Shown here one piece after another: positions 1 through 7,915 of a stretch of DNA of 64,000 nt. The position numbers and the translations under genes are program-made. Numbering within the stretch: the stretch's first letter is position 1; each line of letters opens with the position of its first letter. The stretch is from Desulfolutivibrio sulfodismutans DSM 3696 (GTDB taxonomy: Bacteria > Desulfobacterota > Desulfovibrionia > Desulfovibrionales > Desulfovibrionaceae), in assembly GCF_013376455.1 (NCBI RefSeq), contig NZ_CP045504.1, forward strand, positions 2,563,001-2,627,000, written 5' to 3'. A model generated the notes under the pieces. That model worked only from the letters and a program-made list of their open reading frames with translations. It searched no databases and had not been told where the DNA came from.

Positions 1-1145
1 ATTCGGACATGGACTTCACCTTCGGATCGGTCGTGTTGGGCTCCATCAGTAACGGCGGGGCCGAGACCGGCGAGGCGTTTTACGTGGCGGCCAATATCAA
101 GGACGGCGACGCCGCCAGCTGGCAGGAGCAATGGCTCAGGATGGCGGCCCGAGTGGAAGCCAGGGGCCGGAAGTCGCTGGACGGCGGACACCTCATAAGC
201 GCCCGCGAGCAACTCATGCGCGCCTCCAACTATTATCGCTTCGGCCTTCTGGCCATGATGCCCGACGACCCGCGTCTGAAGCCGACCGCGATCACGTCGC
301 GTGAGGTGATGAAACAGGCGGGCAAGCTCTATGACCCACCGCTCGAATACATCGAAATCCCCTTCGAAGGGACCATGCTGCCCGGTTACTTCCGCAAGGC
401 AGCCAGGGACGACTCGCCGCGCAAGACCCTTCTCATGCTGGGCGGGGGGGAGACCTTTGCCGAAGATCTGATTTTCTACATCATGCCCCAGGCCATCGAA
501 CGCGGCTACAATTTCATGACCCTGGACCTCCCGGGCCAGGGCATCCTGCCGCTTGAGGGCAAGACATTCCGGCCAGAGATGTACCTCGCGGTAAAAACGG
601 CCGTGGACTACGCCCTCGCCCGAAAGGACGTGGATCCCGACCGGCTGGCCGTGTTCGGCATATCCGGCGGCGGCGGTTTCGCGCCCCAGGCGGCCCAGCA
701 TGATCCGCGCATCAAGGCCGTGATCATGAACGCCTGCGTGGTGGACGCCTATCCCCTGTTTGCCAGCATGACCCCCGTGGTCACGGCCACCCCCGAAAAA
801 GTGGCCGCCTTCAACAGCTTCCACGGCAATACCGTGAAGATCGTAGCCTGGCGCTGGGGCGTGCCCATGGACAACGTGCCCGGTCTGGTGGAAGCCAACA
901 AGGGCTTCAGCTTCGACCCGGCCAAGGTGACTGTGCCCGCCCTCTCGCTCGTGGGCGAGGGCGAATACGGAGGGGACGAGACCAAAAGGCAGCAGAAGCT
1001 TTGCCTCGACGGCCTGGCCAACCCCACGAAGCAGCTGGTGGTCACGCCGCTCAACGAGGGCGCGTCCAACCACTGCGTCATGGAAAACCGCAGCATCGTG
1101 GGGCAGGTGGCCTTCGACTGGCTCGACGACGTGTTCAAGAAGTAA
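1..1145 (+). CDS. Alpha/beta hydrolase, 5' end outside window
   Basis: A hydrolase of the FrsA/Ayg1/pseudooxynicotine-hydrolase type (alpha/beta fold with a helical N-terminal cap). The first in-frame ATG is at 9, but the full-length paralogue at 6540 has about 47 residues, including a signal peptide, before the matching MDF motif. The reading frame is open to the window edge, so I treat the gene as 5'-partial and probably exported. The nucleophile elbow is GISGG, then GGFAPQAA, and a late Asn-His pair (SNHCVMENRS) supplies the likely catalytic His. A second oxyanion-type segment is LGGGETFAEDL. It is closest to the gene at 6540, with the same block order and the same C-terminal FDWLDDVF end. 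The substrate is unknown; esterase or C-C hydrolase activity is inferred from the fold. Confidence 0.85.
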   Translation, partial: SDMDFTFGSVVLGSISNGGAETGEAFYVAANIKDGDAASWQEQWLRMAARVEARGRKSLDGGHLISAREQLMRASNYYRFGLLAMMPDDPRLKPTAITSREVMKQAGKLYDPPLEYIEIPFEGTMLPGYFRKAARDDSPRKTLLMLGGGETFAEDLIFYIMPQAIERGYNFMTLDLPGQGILPLEGKTFRPEMYLAVKTAVDYALARKDVDPDRLAVFGISGGGGFAPQAAQHDPRIKAVIMNACVVDAYPLFASMTPVVTATPEKVAAFNSFHGNTVKIVAWRWGVPMDNVPGLVEANKGFSFDPAKVTVPALSLVGEGEYGGDETKRQQKLCLDGLANPTKQLVVTPLNEGASNHCVMENRSIVGQVAFDWLDDVFKK

Positions 1146-1222
1146 CGTCGGATCGCTCCAGGCGGCGCGTTATGGTCCGAACGCGTCGCCGACCATCCGT
1201 TCAGGACAAAGAGGACGTGGCC

Positions 1223-1507
1223 ATGAAAAGCCTTTGGCGCGGCAAGGCCGCCTGCATCATGCCCCTTGTGGCCGCGGCGACGTCCGCGGGCTGCAGCTCC
1301 ATTGGCCCTGGACGGATGGCCGTGCACAGCGGCGGCGTGAAGCCCCTGGACGCCTTTGCGGCCATCTCCTTCCACGGACACTGGTTCTGGGTTGATGGCT
1401 GCGATCTCTTGACCAAACGGGTGTTCTCCTTCCTCATGCTGGCCTTCACCCTGATGGAGGAGAAAGGCGACACCCAGCCACCCCAACTCACCATTCCAGT
1501 GCAATGA
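1223..1507 (+). pseudogene. Short lipoprotein-like remnant with internal deletion
   Basis: 94 codons from ATG 1223, preceded by GAGG nine bases upstream. The product starts with a lipoprotein-like signal ending in SAGCSSIGPG. It then jumps to a segment with the pattern HWFWVDGCDLLTKRVFSFLM followed by a TLMEE...TIPVQ end. From memory of the family, the front resembles the lipobox region, and the back resembles the last ~50 residues, of a proteobacterial lipoprotein several hundred residues long (GCSSIGP... start, YWFWIDDRDLxSKRVFTFLM end). I therefore read this as an in-frame internal deletion that joined both ends. It may still be translated: its TGA overlaps the ATG of the next gene (1504) by 4 bp, so it could help couple translation. 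The alternative is a genuine small lipoprotein. Confidence 0.5.
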
Positions 1508-3192
1508 CGAAACACGAAGGCAAAGACGTGGCCTCAGGGACGCCCGGAAAAGCCCAGGGCGTATCCGCCGCCGGACGGCTGGGACTCGCAGCGGCGGCCC
1601 TTCTTGTCGGCCTTTTGTCCGCCGCCCTGTCGGTCGGCGCGGCAGGAGACTTCGACGCAACCGTCAATCTGGAGAGCGGACGCCTCTCAGGCCGGATCGC
1701 GGGGGACATGCGGATATTCCTCGGCATCCCGTACGCGCAGCCCCCCACAGGCGATCTTCGCTGGAAAGCGCCAGGCCCGCCGCGCCCCTGGGAGGGCGTT
1801 CGCGACGCGACCGCGTTCGGCCCCGCCTGCGCCCAGACCGGACCGCTGGAGAACGGTTCCTCCGAGGATTGCCTTACCCTGAACGTATGGACTCCCCTTA
1901 GCGCGCGCAGCGAAAAACTGCCCGTGATGGTGTGGATACACGGCGGCGGGTTCACCTTCGGGGCGTCCTCCCAGCCCGAATACGAGGGGAGCGAACTGGC
2001 CCGGCAGGGGGTGGTGGTGGTCACGGTCAACTACCGCCTTGGTCCCTTGGGGTTCCTGGTCCATCCAGGCCTGATGGCCGAGTCGGAAGCAGGTGGAGGT
2101 GGAAATTATGGCCTGCTGGACCAGATTGAGGCGCTTCGCTGGGTCAGGCGAAACATTGCGGCCTGTGGCGGCGATCCGGACAACGTGACCATCTTCGGCC
2201 AATCCGCCGGCTCCCGCTCCGTGTCCCTGTTGACGCTAAGCCCGCTGGCTGCTGGCCTCTTCAAACGAGCCATCGCCCAGAGCGGCGGCCCCATCATCGG
2301 CTCCGAATACCTGAGCCCGGCTTTCAACGGGGACATGGCGGCCGTCTCGGCCATGGGCCGCTTGCTGGGTGAACGGCTGGGCTGCGCGGACAAGCCGGAT
2401 GAACTCGCCTGCATGCGCTCCAAGTCCGCCATGGAGGTGCTCCAGGCGACCGCCACCGAGACGAGCATCTTCAAGGACGGTCTCTTCTTCGCCCCGGTCT
2501 TCGACGGGACCACGCTGCCGCGAGACCCCGCCGCCGCTTTGAACGACGCGACGAAGCCTCATGTTCCCATGATCGTCGGCAGCACGGGAAACGAGGGAAC
2601 CACCTATCTGCGCGGCGAGTCCGGACTGACCACGGCCAGATACGAGGCGTTCCTGAAGGCGAGATTCGGCGAAAAATGGCCGGACGCCCTGGCGATGTTT
2701 CCCGCCCGGGGGGATGGCGACGTTCCCCGCGCCATTGACGCATTCATCACCGTGGCCGTGAACGCCCAGCCCGCCCGGTATGAGGCGCGCTCCCTGGAAC
2801 GGGCCGGGAGCGAGGCCTGGCTCTACCGTTTCACGCGGCGGCCAAAAACCGCCCGCGCCCTCGAGATGGGCGCGTTTCACGGCGTGGATCTGGCCTACGT
2901 TTTCGGCAACATGAAGCAATCCGATGGCTACGAGCAGGCGGATCGCGATCTTTCCAGGCAGATGATGGCCTACTGGGTGAACTTCGCCCGCACCGGGAAC
3001 CCAAATGGGCCAGGGCTTGTGGAGTGGCCCACGCATACTTCGGCGACAGACTTGAATCTGAATTTCGCTGACCACGTCTGGGTTGAACAACACCTCTACA
3101 ACAAGCAATGCGACTTCATCGGCAGGGTGTCGCGGTTCAGGCTGGAGAGGGAGGTTCCGAAGCCATACACGAAACCAAGGGGTTCCCCATGA
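1504..3192 (+). CDS. Type B carboxylesterase, exported
   Basis: 562 residues, a normal length for the cholinesterase/carboxylesterase B family. A hydrophobic segment at residues ~25-47 ending in AGA suggests Sec export. Family landmarks appear in order: FLGIPYAQPP (res ~73), SEDCLTLNVWTP (~120), HGGGFTFGA (oxyanion hole), VTVNYRLGPLGF, GDPDNVTIFGQSAGS (nucleophile Ser; the usual GESAGG has become GQSAGS), and a C-terminal GAFHGVDLAYVF with the catalytic His. It hydrolyses carboxyl esters, probably in the periplasm; the natural substrate is unknown. It overlaps both neighbours by 4 bp (ATGA at 1504 and 3189), so it is translationally coupled inside a hydrolase operon. The family assignment is secure. 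Confidence 0.92.
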   Translation: MTKHEGKDVASGTPGKAQGVSAAGRLGLAAAALLVGLLSAALSVGAAGDFDATVNLESGRLSGRIAGDMRIFLGIPYAQPPTGDLRWKAPGPPRPWEGVRDATAFGPACAQTGPLENGSSEDCLTLNVWTPLSARSEKLPVMVWIHGGGFTFGASSQPEYEGSELARQGVVVVTVNYRLGPLGFLVHPGLMAESEAGGGGNYGLLDQIEALRWVRRNIAACGGDPDNVTIFGQSAGSRSVSLLTLSPLAAGLFKRAIAQSGGPIIGSEYLSPAFNGDMAAVSAMGRLLGERLGCADKPDELACMRSKSAMEVLQATATETSIFKDGLFFAPVFDGTTLPRDPAAALNDATKPHVPMIVGSTGNEGTTYLRGESGLTTARYEAFLKARFGEKWPDALAMFPARGDGDVPRAIDAFITVAVNAQPARYEARSLERAGSEAWLYRFTRRPKTARALEMGAFHGVDLAYVFGNMKQSDGYEQADRDLSRQMMAYWVNFARTGNPNGPGLVEWPTHTSATDLNLNFADHVWVEQHLYNKQCDFIGRVSRFRLEREVPKPYTKPRGSP

Positions 3193-4571
3193 CTCGCGCC
3201 CGCATCCCCACCCCGGTCCCAGCCCAGGCGATCCTCGTCTTGGTATTCCTGGCCTTGACAATGGCGCCGCAAGCTCTGGCCGTCAGCGGCATCGATTCCC
3301 AGGCGGCCGCCAATCCCCAGCATCGGGGCGCTGCCAGTGAACAGACCGCCACCCCCTCTCGGGATGATGGGGAGAGGTATTTGGACAAGTTCCTCTTCCA
3401 TGAACGGCCGTTCCTTTTCCAGACCCTGTGGCGAGCGGGGGTGATCGCTACCGGCGGCGGAGACCTCGGGGAGATATTGACTGTAGCCAGCCAGATCACG
3501 GATGGCGACACGGAAAGCTGGCGCCAGGCCTGGAACGGCATGGCCATGAAACTGCGCGCCAACGCCGATGCCTTTCTTGCCTCCGGCCACACCCAAAGCG
3601 CCATGCAGGCCTATTTCAGGGCGACCAACGCCTTCCGGGCTGCGGGGGTCTACGAGTATGGTGACGAACGGGGAGTTCTGGCCTGGCAAGAAGGCCGCGA
3701 CACCTTCATGAAGGCCGCCGCGCTCTCCAAGGGGTGTATCCAGCCCGTGCGGATACCTTACGAGCAGACCACCCTGCCGGGGTATCTGGCCACCCCGGAC
3801 AACAGCCGCAAGAAACGGCCGCTGTTTCTGCTCCAGACAGGTCTGGACGGCACAGCGGAGGATCTCTACTTCCTCCTGGGCGTTGAGATCGTGAAACGCG
3901 GCTATGCCTGTCTGATCTTTGAAGGCCCCGGCCAGGGGGAGATGATCATCAAGCAGGGTTTGCCCTTCAGGCCCGACTGGGAGAAAGTCGTTACCCCGGT
4001 CGTGGACTTCGCCATGACCCTTCCCGGAGTGGATGCCGGGCGCATGGCCATTTTCGGACCCTCCATGTCCGTCCCCCGGGCCCTGGCTTTTGAGAAACGC
4101 ATCAAGTGGGGCATTGTCGACGGCGGTGTCTGGAGCGTCTACGATGGAACCCTGAAGCAACTGCCCGAAGCCATACGGAAAATCGTCGATTCCCCGGACC
4201 AGGCCGCGACGGTGGATGCCCTCGTCACCCAGGAGATGGGCAAGAGTCTCGGTTTTCGTCACGCCATCAACCAGAGACTGTGGATATTCAAGGCCGAGTC
4301 GCCAAGCGACCTTTTCCGCAAGCTGAAGCCATACACCGTTGCTGACACTGTCGGTACGATCGAGGCAGAAATGCTGGTGGTCAACTCCAGCGCCGACAAG
4401 GTCAATGATTCCTTTGCCCAGGCCAAACTATTCTACAACGCGCTCGTGTCCAGGAAAACCTACCTGGAGTTCGACGCAAGCCAGGGCGCCCAGTCCCATT
4501 GCCAGGTCGGCGCCCCTCTGGTTGCCAGTGAGAACATGCTCAACTGGCTGGATGAACGGGCCAAACCATAA
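3189..4571 (+). CDS. Alpha/beta hydrolase paralogue with altered nucleophile elbow
   Basis: 460 residues from ATG 3189, which overlaps the previous stop (ATGA). An N-terminal signal peptide (TRARIPTPVPAQAI, then a hydrophobic run to APQALA) is followed by the helical cap and the alpha/beta domain. It is closely similar to residues ~170-575 of the next gene (4646). The oddity is the nucleophile elbow: the neighbour has GYSMGGYLVPRALAFE, whereas here the same place reads GPSMSVPRALAFE. Three residues are lost and the glycine after the Ser+1 position is gone, so the canonical GxSxG is GPSMS. The other landmarks (FLLQTGLDGTAEDLYF, SHCQVGAP near the end) are kept. It may be a catalytically impaired paralogue or have altered specificity. 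Confidence 0.85.
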   Translation: MTRARIPTPVPAQAILVLVFLALTMAPQALAVSGIDSQAAANPQHRGAASEQTATPSRDDGERYLDKFLFHERPFLFQTLWRAGVIATGGGDLGEILTVASQITDGDTESWRQAWNGMAMKLRANADAFLASGHTQSAMQAYFRATNAFRAAGVYEYGDERGVLAWQEGRDTFMKAAALSKGCIQPVRIPYEQTTLPGYLATPDNSRKKRPLFLLQTGLDGTAEDLYFLLGVEIVKRGYACLIFEGPGQGEMIIKQGLPFRPDWEKVVTPVVDFAMTLPGVDAGRMAIFGPSMSVPRALAFEKRIKWGIVDGGVWSVYDGTLKQLPEAIRKIVDSPDQAATVDALVTQEMGKSLGFRHAINQRLWIFKAESPSDLFRKLKPYTVADTVGTIEAEMLVVNSSADKVNDSFAQAKLFYNALVSRKTYLEFDASQGAQSHCQVGAPLVASENMLNWLDERAKP

Positions 4572-4645
4572 ATCGAAGCCGGACGTCGGACGCTGCAACG
4601 TAAGCTCCGTGCAGGGCAATAAGACAGTCCAAGGAGGTTCCAATC

Positions 4646-6373
4646 ATGCTGCTTCACGTTTGGAGATACGCCATTCCGGCGTTTTTGATCGGCTTCATCG
4701 CCTTGCTCGGCTCTCCAGGTCTTGCCGTGGCCAACGCCCAGGGCGGCATCAATCCGGCAGACCCCATGGTGCGCATCACCTACTCCAAATCGAACCTGGA
4801 CGTTCCGGCCGTGCTGGCCGCCGTCAGCCGGGAGGTGTCCGCGTCCACGGGCCTGGGCGAGGAACTGATCACCTACTACTGGCAGACCTTCGACGCCGTG
4901 CACTGCATGGGCAAGCCCGCCACGGACAAGCCCCTGTTCGTGGACCTCTACGTGCCCGGATTCTTCACAGACGACCTTGTGGCCAAGATGATGACCGCCA
5001 TCGCGGAGTCGCTGGCCAAGAACACGGGCCTGGACAAGAAGTGGGTCTTCGTCCACACCCATTTCCCCCTGCAGGGCCAGGTCTACATAGGCGGCGAGGT
5101 TTCCCATTGGGACAACTACCGGGGCAAACCCGAGAAGCCCGTGCGGGAAATGTCCGACCGGGCCATGGACAAATTTCTTTTTAACGATGGGGCCTTCGTC
5201 TTCCAATGCCTCTGGCGGGCAGGCCTCATCGCGGCGGGCGGGGCGGATCTAGGCGAGATGCTCACCATCACCAGCCAGGTGAAGGACTACGACAAGGAGA
5301 GCTGGCACCAGGCCTGGAACGGCATGGCCCGCAGGGTGCGCGACGCCGCCGACAAGGACGCCGCAGCCGGACATGGCGTGAGCGCCATGCAGCAGTATTT
5401 CCGCGCGACCGAGTACTACCGGGCCAGTTCGATCTACCTCTTCGGCAGCGATCCGCGCGGCGCTACGGCCTGGCAGGACGGGCGGGACGCCTTCCTGAAG
5501 GCCGCCCAGCTCTCCGAGGGGCGCATCAGGCCGGTACGCATCCCCTATGAAAAGACCACCCTGCCGGGTTATCTGGCCACCCCTGACAACACCAAGCGCA
5601 AACGTCCGCTTCTGCTCATCCAGACCGGCCTGGACGGCACCGCCGAGGATCTCTACTTCATCATCGCCGCCCACGCCGTGAAACGCGGCTACGCCTGCCT
5701 GATCTACGAGGGCCCCGGCCAGGGCGAGATGATCGTCAAGCAGGGCCTGCCCTTCCGGTTCGACTGGGAGAAGGTGGTCACCCCCGTGGTGGACTTCGCC
5801 CTGACCCTGCCCGAGACGGACCCCAAGCGCATGGCCATCATCGGCTACTCCATGGGCGGCTATCTGGTCCCGCGCGCCCTGGCCTTCGAAAAGCGCATCG
5901 CCTGGGGCATCGCCGACGGCGGGGTGGTGAGCCCCTTCGACGGCGTCATGACCAAGTTCCCGGCTGAGGTGATGAAGGGCGTGGACGTTCCGGCCCAGGC
6001 GGCCAGGGTGGACGAAATCGTCACCCAGGAGATGGGAAAGCACCCGGAGTTGAACCAGTTCATCAGCCAGATGCTCTGGACCTTCGACGCCAAGACCCCG
6101 AGCGCGTTGTTCTCGAAGCTCAAAACATTCAACCAGGCGGACACCATGGGCAAGATCGAGACCGAGATGCTGGTGGTCAACTCCAGCGAGGATGAGGTCG
6201 CCGCTTCCAACGCCCAGTCCACGTTGTTCTTTAACGGGCTGAAGGCCAAGAAGACCTATATGGAGTTCGACGCGTCCAGAGGCACGCAGTTCCACTGCCA
6301 GTTGGGCGCCCCCCTTGCCTCCAGCGAACGCATTCTCGACTGGCTGGACGAGAGGGCCAAGCCGGAGCAATAG
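4646..6373 (+). CDS. Exported tautomerase-like / alpha-beta hydrolase fusion
   Basis: 575 residues behind a strong AAGGAGG site. There are three parts. A Sec signal (res 1-~31, ending AVANAQG) comes first. A segment of about 120 residues starting MVRITYSKSNLD then looks like a 4-oxalocrotonate-tautomerase/MIF-type domain. From residue ~160 the same cap plus alpha/beta hydrolase seen at 3189 follows, here with an intact elbow GYSMGGY and SNAQ/FHCQLGAP near the C-terminus. Tautomerases of this superfamily normally use an N-terminal proline; here the proline (DPMVRI) is internal and would be N-terminal only after processing just before it. The fusion suggests successive chemistry on one ring-derived substrate in the periplasm (inference). 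The tautomerase assignment is by pattern only. Confidence 0.82.
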   Translation: MLLHVWRYAIPAFLIGFIALLGSPGLAVANAQGGINPADPMVRITYSKSNLDVPAVLAAVSREVSASTGLGEELITYYWQTFDAVHCMGKPATDKPLFVDLYVPGFFTDDLVAKMMTAIAESLAKNTGLDKKWVFVHTHFPLQGQVYIGGEVSHWDNYRGKPEKPVREMSDRAMDKFLFNDGAFVFQCLWRAGLIAAGGADLGEMLTITSQVKDYDKESWHQAWNGMARRVRDAADKDAAAGHGVSAMQQYFRATEYYRASSIYLFGSDPRGATAWQDGRDAFLKAAQLSEGRIRPVRIPYEKTTLPGYLATPDNTKRKRPLLLIQTGLDGTAEDLYFIIAAHAVKRGYACLIYEGPGQGEMIVKQGLPFRFDWEKVVTPVVDFALTLPETDPKRMAIIGYSMGGYLVPRALAFEKRIAWGIADGGVVSPFDGVMTKFPAEVMKGVDVPAQAARVDEIVTQEMGKHPELNQFISQMLWTFDAKTPSALFSKLKTFNQADTMGKIETEMLVVNSSEDEVAASNAQSTLFFNGLKAKKTYMEFDASRGTQFHCQLGAPLASSERILDWLDERAKPEQ

Positions 6374-6539
6374 CCAGATGCGGGGGGGGCGGCATGGCGC
6401 GGGCATGGCGGAGTTCCCCATGCCCGGGGATGAACGCCGCACTCCTGAAAGAGAACGGCCGATGTGGAGAGCGCGAGGGATGCCTGCGCATGGAAACGGA
6501 GGCTGTCCTCCACAGCACGGCACGATACGGGAGGAGATC

Positions 6540-7823
6540 ATGAGTCGCCTGGCGTTCAGTGTGCTTGTCTGTTTGGCGGGTGTTCTCGCGTTGCTCGGCG
6601 GGTTCGCGGCCCCCACGGGAGCGCGGGAGCCGGACGTGGACCCGCACGCGGCCCACGCGGGCTTCCGGTTCAAGGATCCGGCCATGGACTTCGTGTTCGG
6701 CTCCCTGGTGCTCGGCTCCGCCGTGAACCACGGCTGCGAGATCGGCGAGGCGTTCGCCACGGCCGCCTTGATCAAGGACGGCGACGCGGACAGTTGGCGC
6801 GACCAGTGGCTGAAAACCGCCGCGCTCATCGAGGCCCGGGGCGAGAAAGCCCTGGCCGAGGGGCACACGGTGAGCGCACGCGACCAGTTCATGCGGGCTT
6901 GTTACGCCTACCGGGCCGCCCTGCCGTCCATGCTGCCGGACGATCCCCGCTTCGGGCTGGCCACCGGCAAGTGCCGTGAACTCCTGAAACGCGCGGGCAG
7001 GCTCCTCGCGCCCGAGCTTGAGTACATCGAAATCCCCTTCGACGGCACGGTGCTGCCCGGCTACTTCCGCAAGGCCTCCGCCGGGGACGCTCCCGCCCCC
7101 ACGCTCATCATGATCGGCGGGGCCGAGACCTTCGCCGAGGACCAATACTTCTACATCGCGCCCCAGGCCTTCGACCGGGGGTACAACTTCCTGACCGTGG
7201 ACCTGCCCGGACAAGGGCTCATGCCCCTGCAGGACCGTTTCTTCACGCCCGGCGGCATCGGCGCCTCCATCTCGGCTGTGGCGGATTACGCCTTGTCCCG
7301 GAAGGACGTGGACCCCAAGCGCCTGGCCGTCTACGGCATTAGCAGCGGCGGCGGCTTCGTGCCCATGGCGGCCGAGCGCGACGGCCGCTTCTCCGCCATA
7401 GTCATGAACAACTGCGTGGTGGACGCGGGCGCGGGCGTGACCAAAATGGCCGTGGCCACCGCCACCCCGGAGGCGGTGAAGGGCTGGTCCTCATTCAGCC
7501 GCGTGAGCAACCAGCTCATCGCCTGGCGTTTCGGAGTGGACAGGAACAACCTGCCCGGCCTGGTGGAGGCCAACAGCGGCCTGCGCTTCGACCCGGCCAG
7601 GGTGGCCATGCCAGCGCTCATCCTGGTGGCGGCCGGAGAATACAAGAGCGCGGAGATCGAGCGCCAGAACAGGCTCTGCCTGGACTGCCTGGCCAGTACG
7701 CGCAAGACCATGGTGGTTACGCCTGCCGCCGAGGGGGCCGCCAACCATTGCGTCATGGAGAACCGCAGCCTCATGAGCCAGGTGGTTTTCGACTGGCTGG
7801 ACGTGACTTTCTCGCCCCGCTGA
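6540..7823 (+). CDS. Exported alpha/beta hydrolase
   Basis: 427 residues from ATG 6540 behind GGGAGGAGATC. The signal peptide covers residues 1-~28 (hydrophobic run LAFSVLVCLAGVLALLGG, cleavage near PTGA). The cap region (MDFVFGSLVLGSA...) and alpha/beta domain follow, with IGGAETFAEDQYF, elbow GISSGGGFVP and terminal NHCVMENRSLMSQVVFDWLD. It is the full-length paralogue of the truncated gene at the window start. Together with 3189 and 4646 this makes four related hydrolases in two pairs (1/6540 and 3189/4646), pointing to local duplication. It is the last gene of the + strand run; a hairpin follows at 7856. The biological substrate is not known. Confidence 0.88.
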   Translation: MSRLAFSVLVCLAGVLALLGGFAAPTGAREPDVDPHAAHAGFRFKDPAMDFVFGSLVLGSAVNHGCEIGEAFATAALIKDGDADSWRDQWLKTAALIEARGEKALAEGHTVSARDQFMRACYAYRAALPSMLPDDPRFGLATGKCRELLKRAGRLLAPELEYIEIPFDGTVLPGYFRKASAGDAPAPTLIMIGGAETFAEDQYFYIAPQAFDRGYNFLTVDLPGQGLMPLQDRFFTPGGIGASISAVADYALSRKDVDPKRLAVYGISSGGGFVPMAAERDGRFSAIVMNNCVVDAGAGVTKMAVATATPEAVKGWSSFSRVSNQLIAWRFGVDRNNLPGLVEANSGLRFDPARVAMPALILVAAGEYKSAEIERQNRLCLDCLASTRKTMVVTPAAEGAANHCVMENRSLMSQVVFDWLDVTFSPR

Positions 7824-7855
7824 GTCCGCGCCTCAGCCCCTGACCGCCACTGGCT

Positions 7856-7882
7856 GGGCACGCGAGGGCGGGCGCCGTGCCC
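7856..7882. terminator. GC-rich hairpin between convergent genes
   Basis: GGGCACG (7856-7862) pairs with CGTGCCC (7876-7882), followed by TTTCCTC. It sits between the stop of the hydrolase at 7823 and the end of the convergent regulator at 7916, the right place for a terminator. The T tract is weak. Confidence 0.45.
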
Positions 7883-7915
7883 TTTCCTCAAGGGATTTTT
7901 TTGAGACGCCGTTGA

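Noticed and set aside
749-1660. 303-codon minus-strand frame at the left edge
   Set aside because: Antisense to the hydrolase and lipoprotein-like genes; no family motif and no ribosome site.
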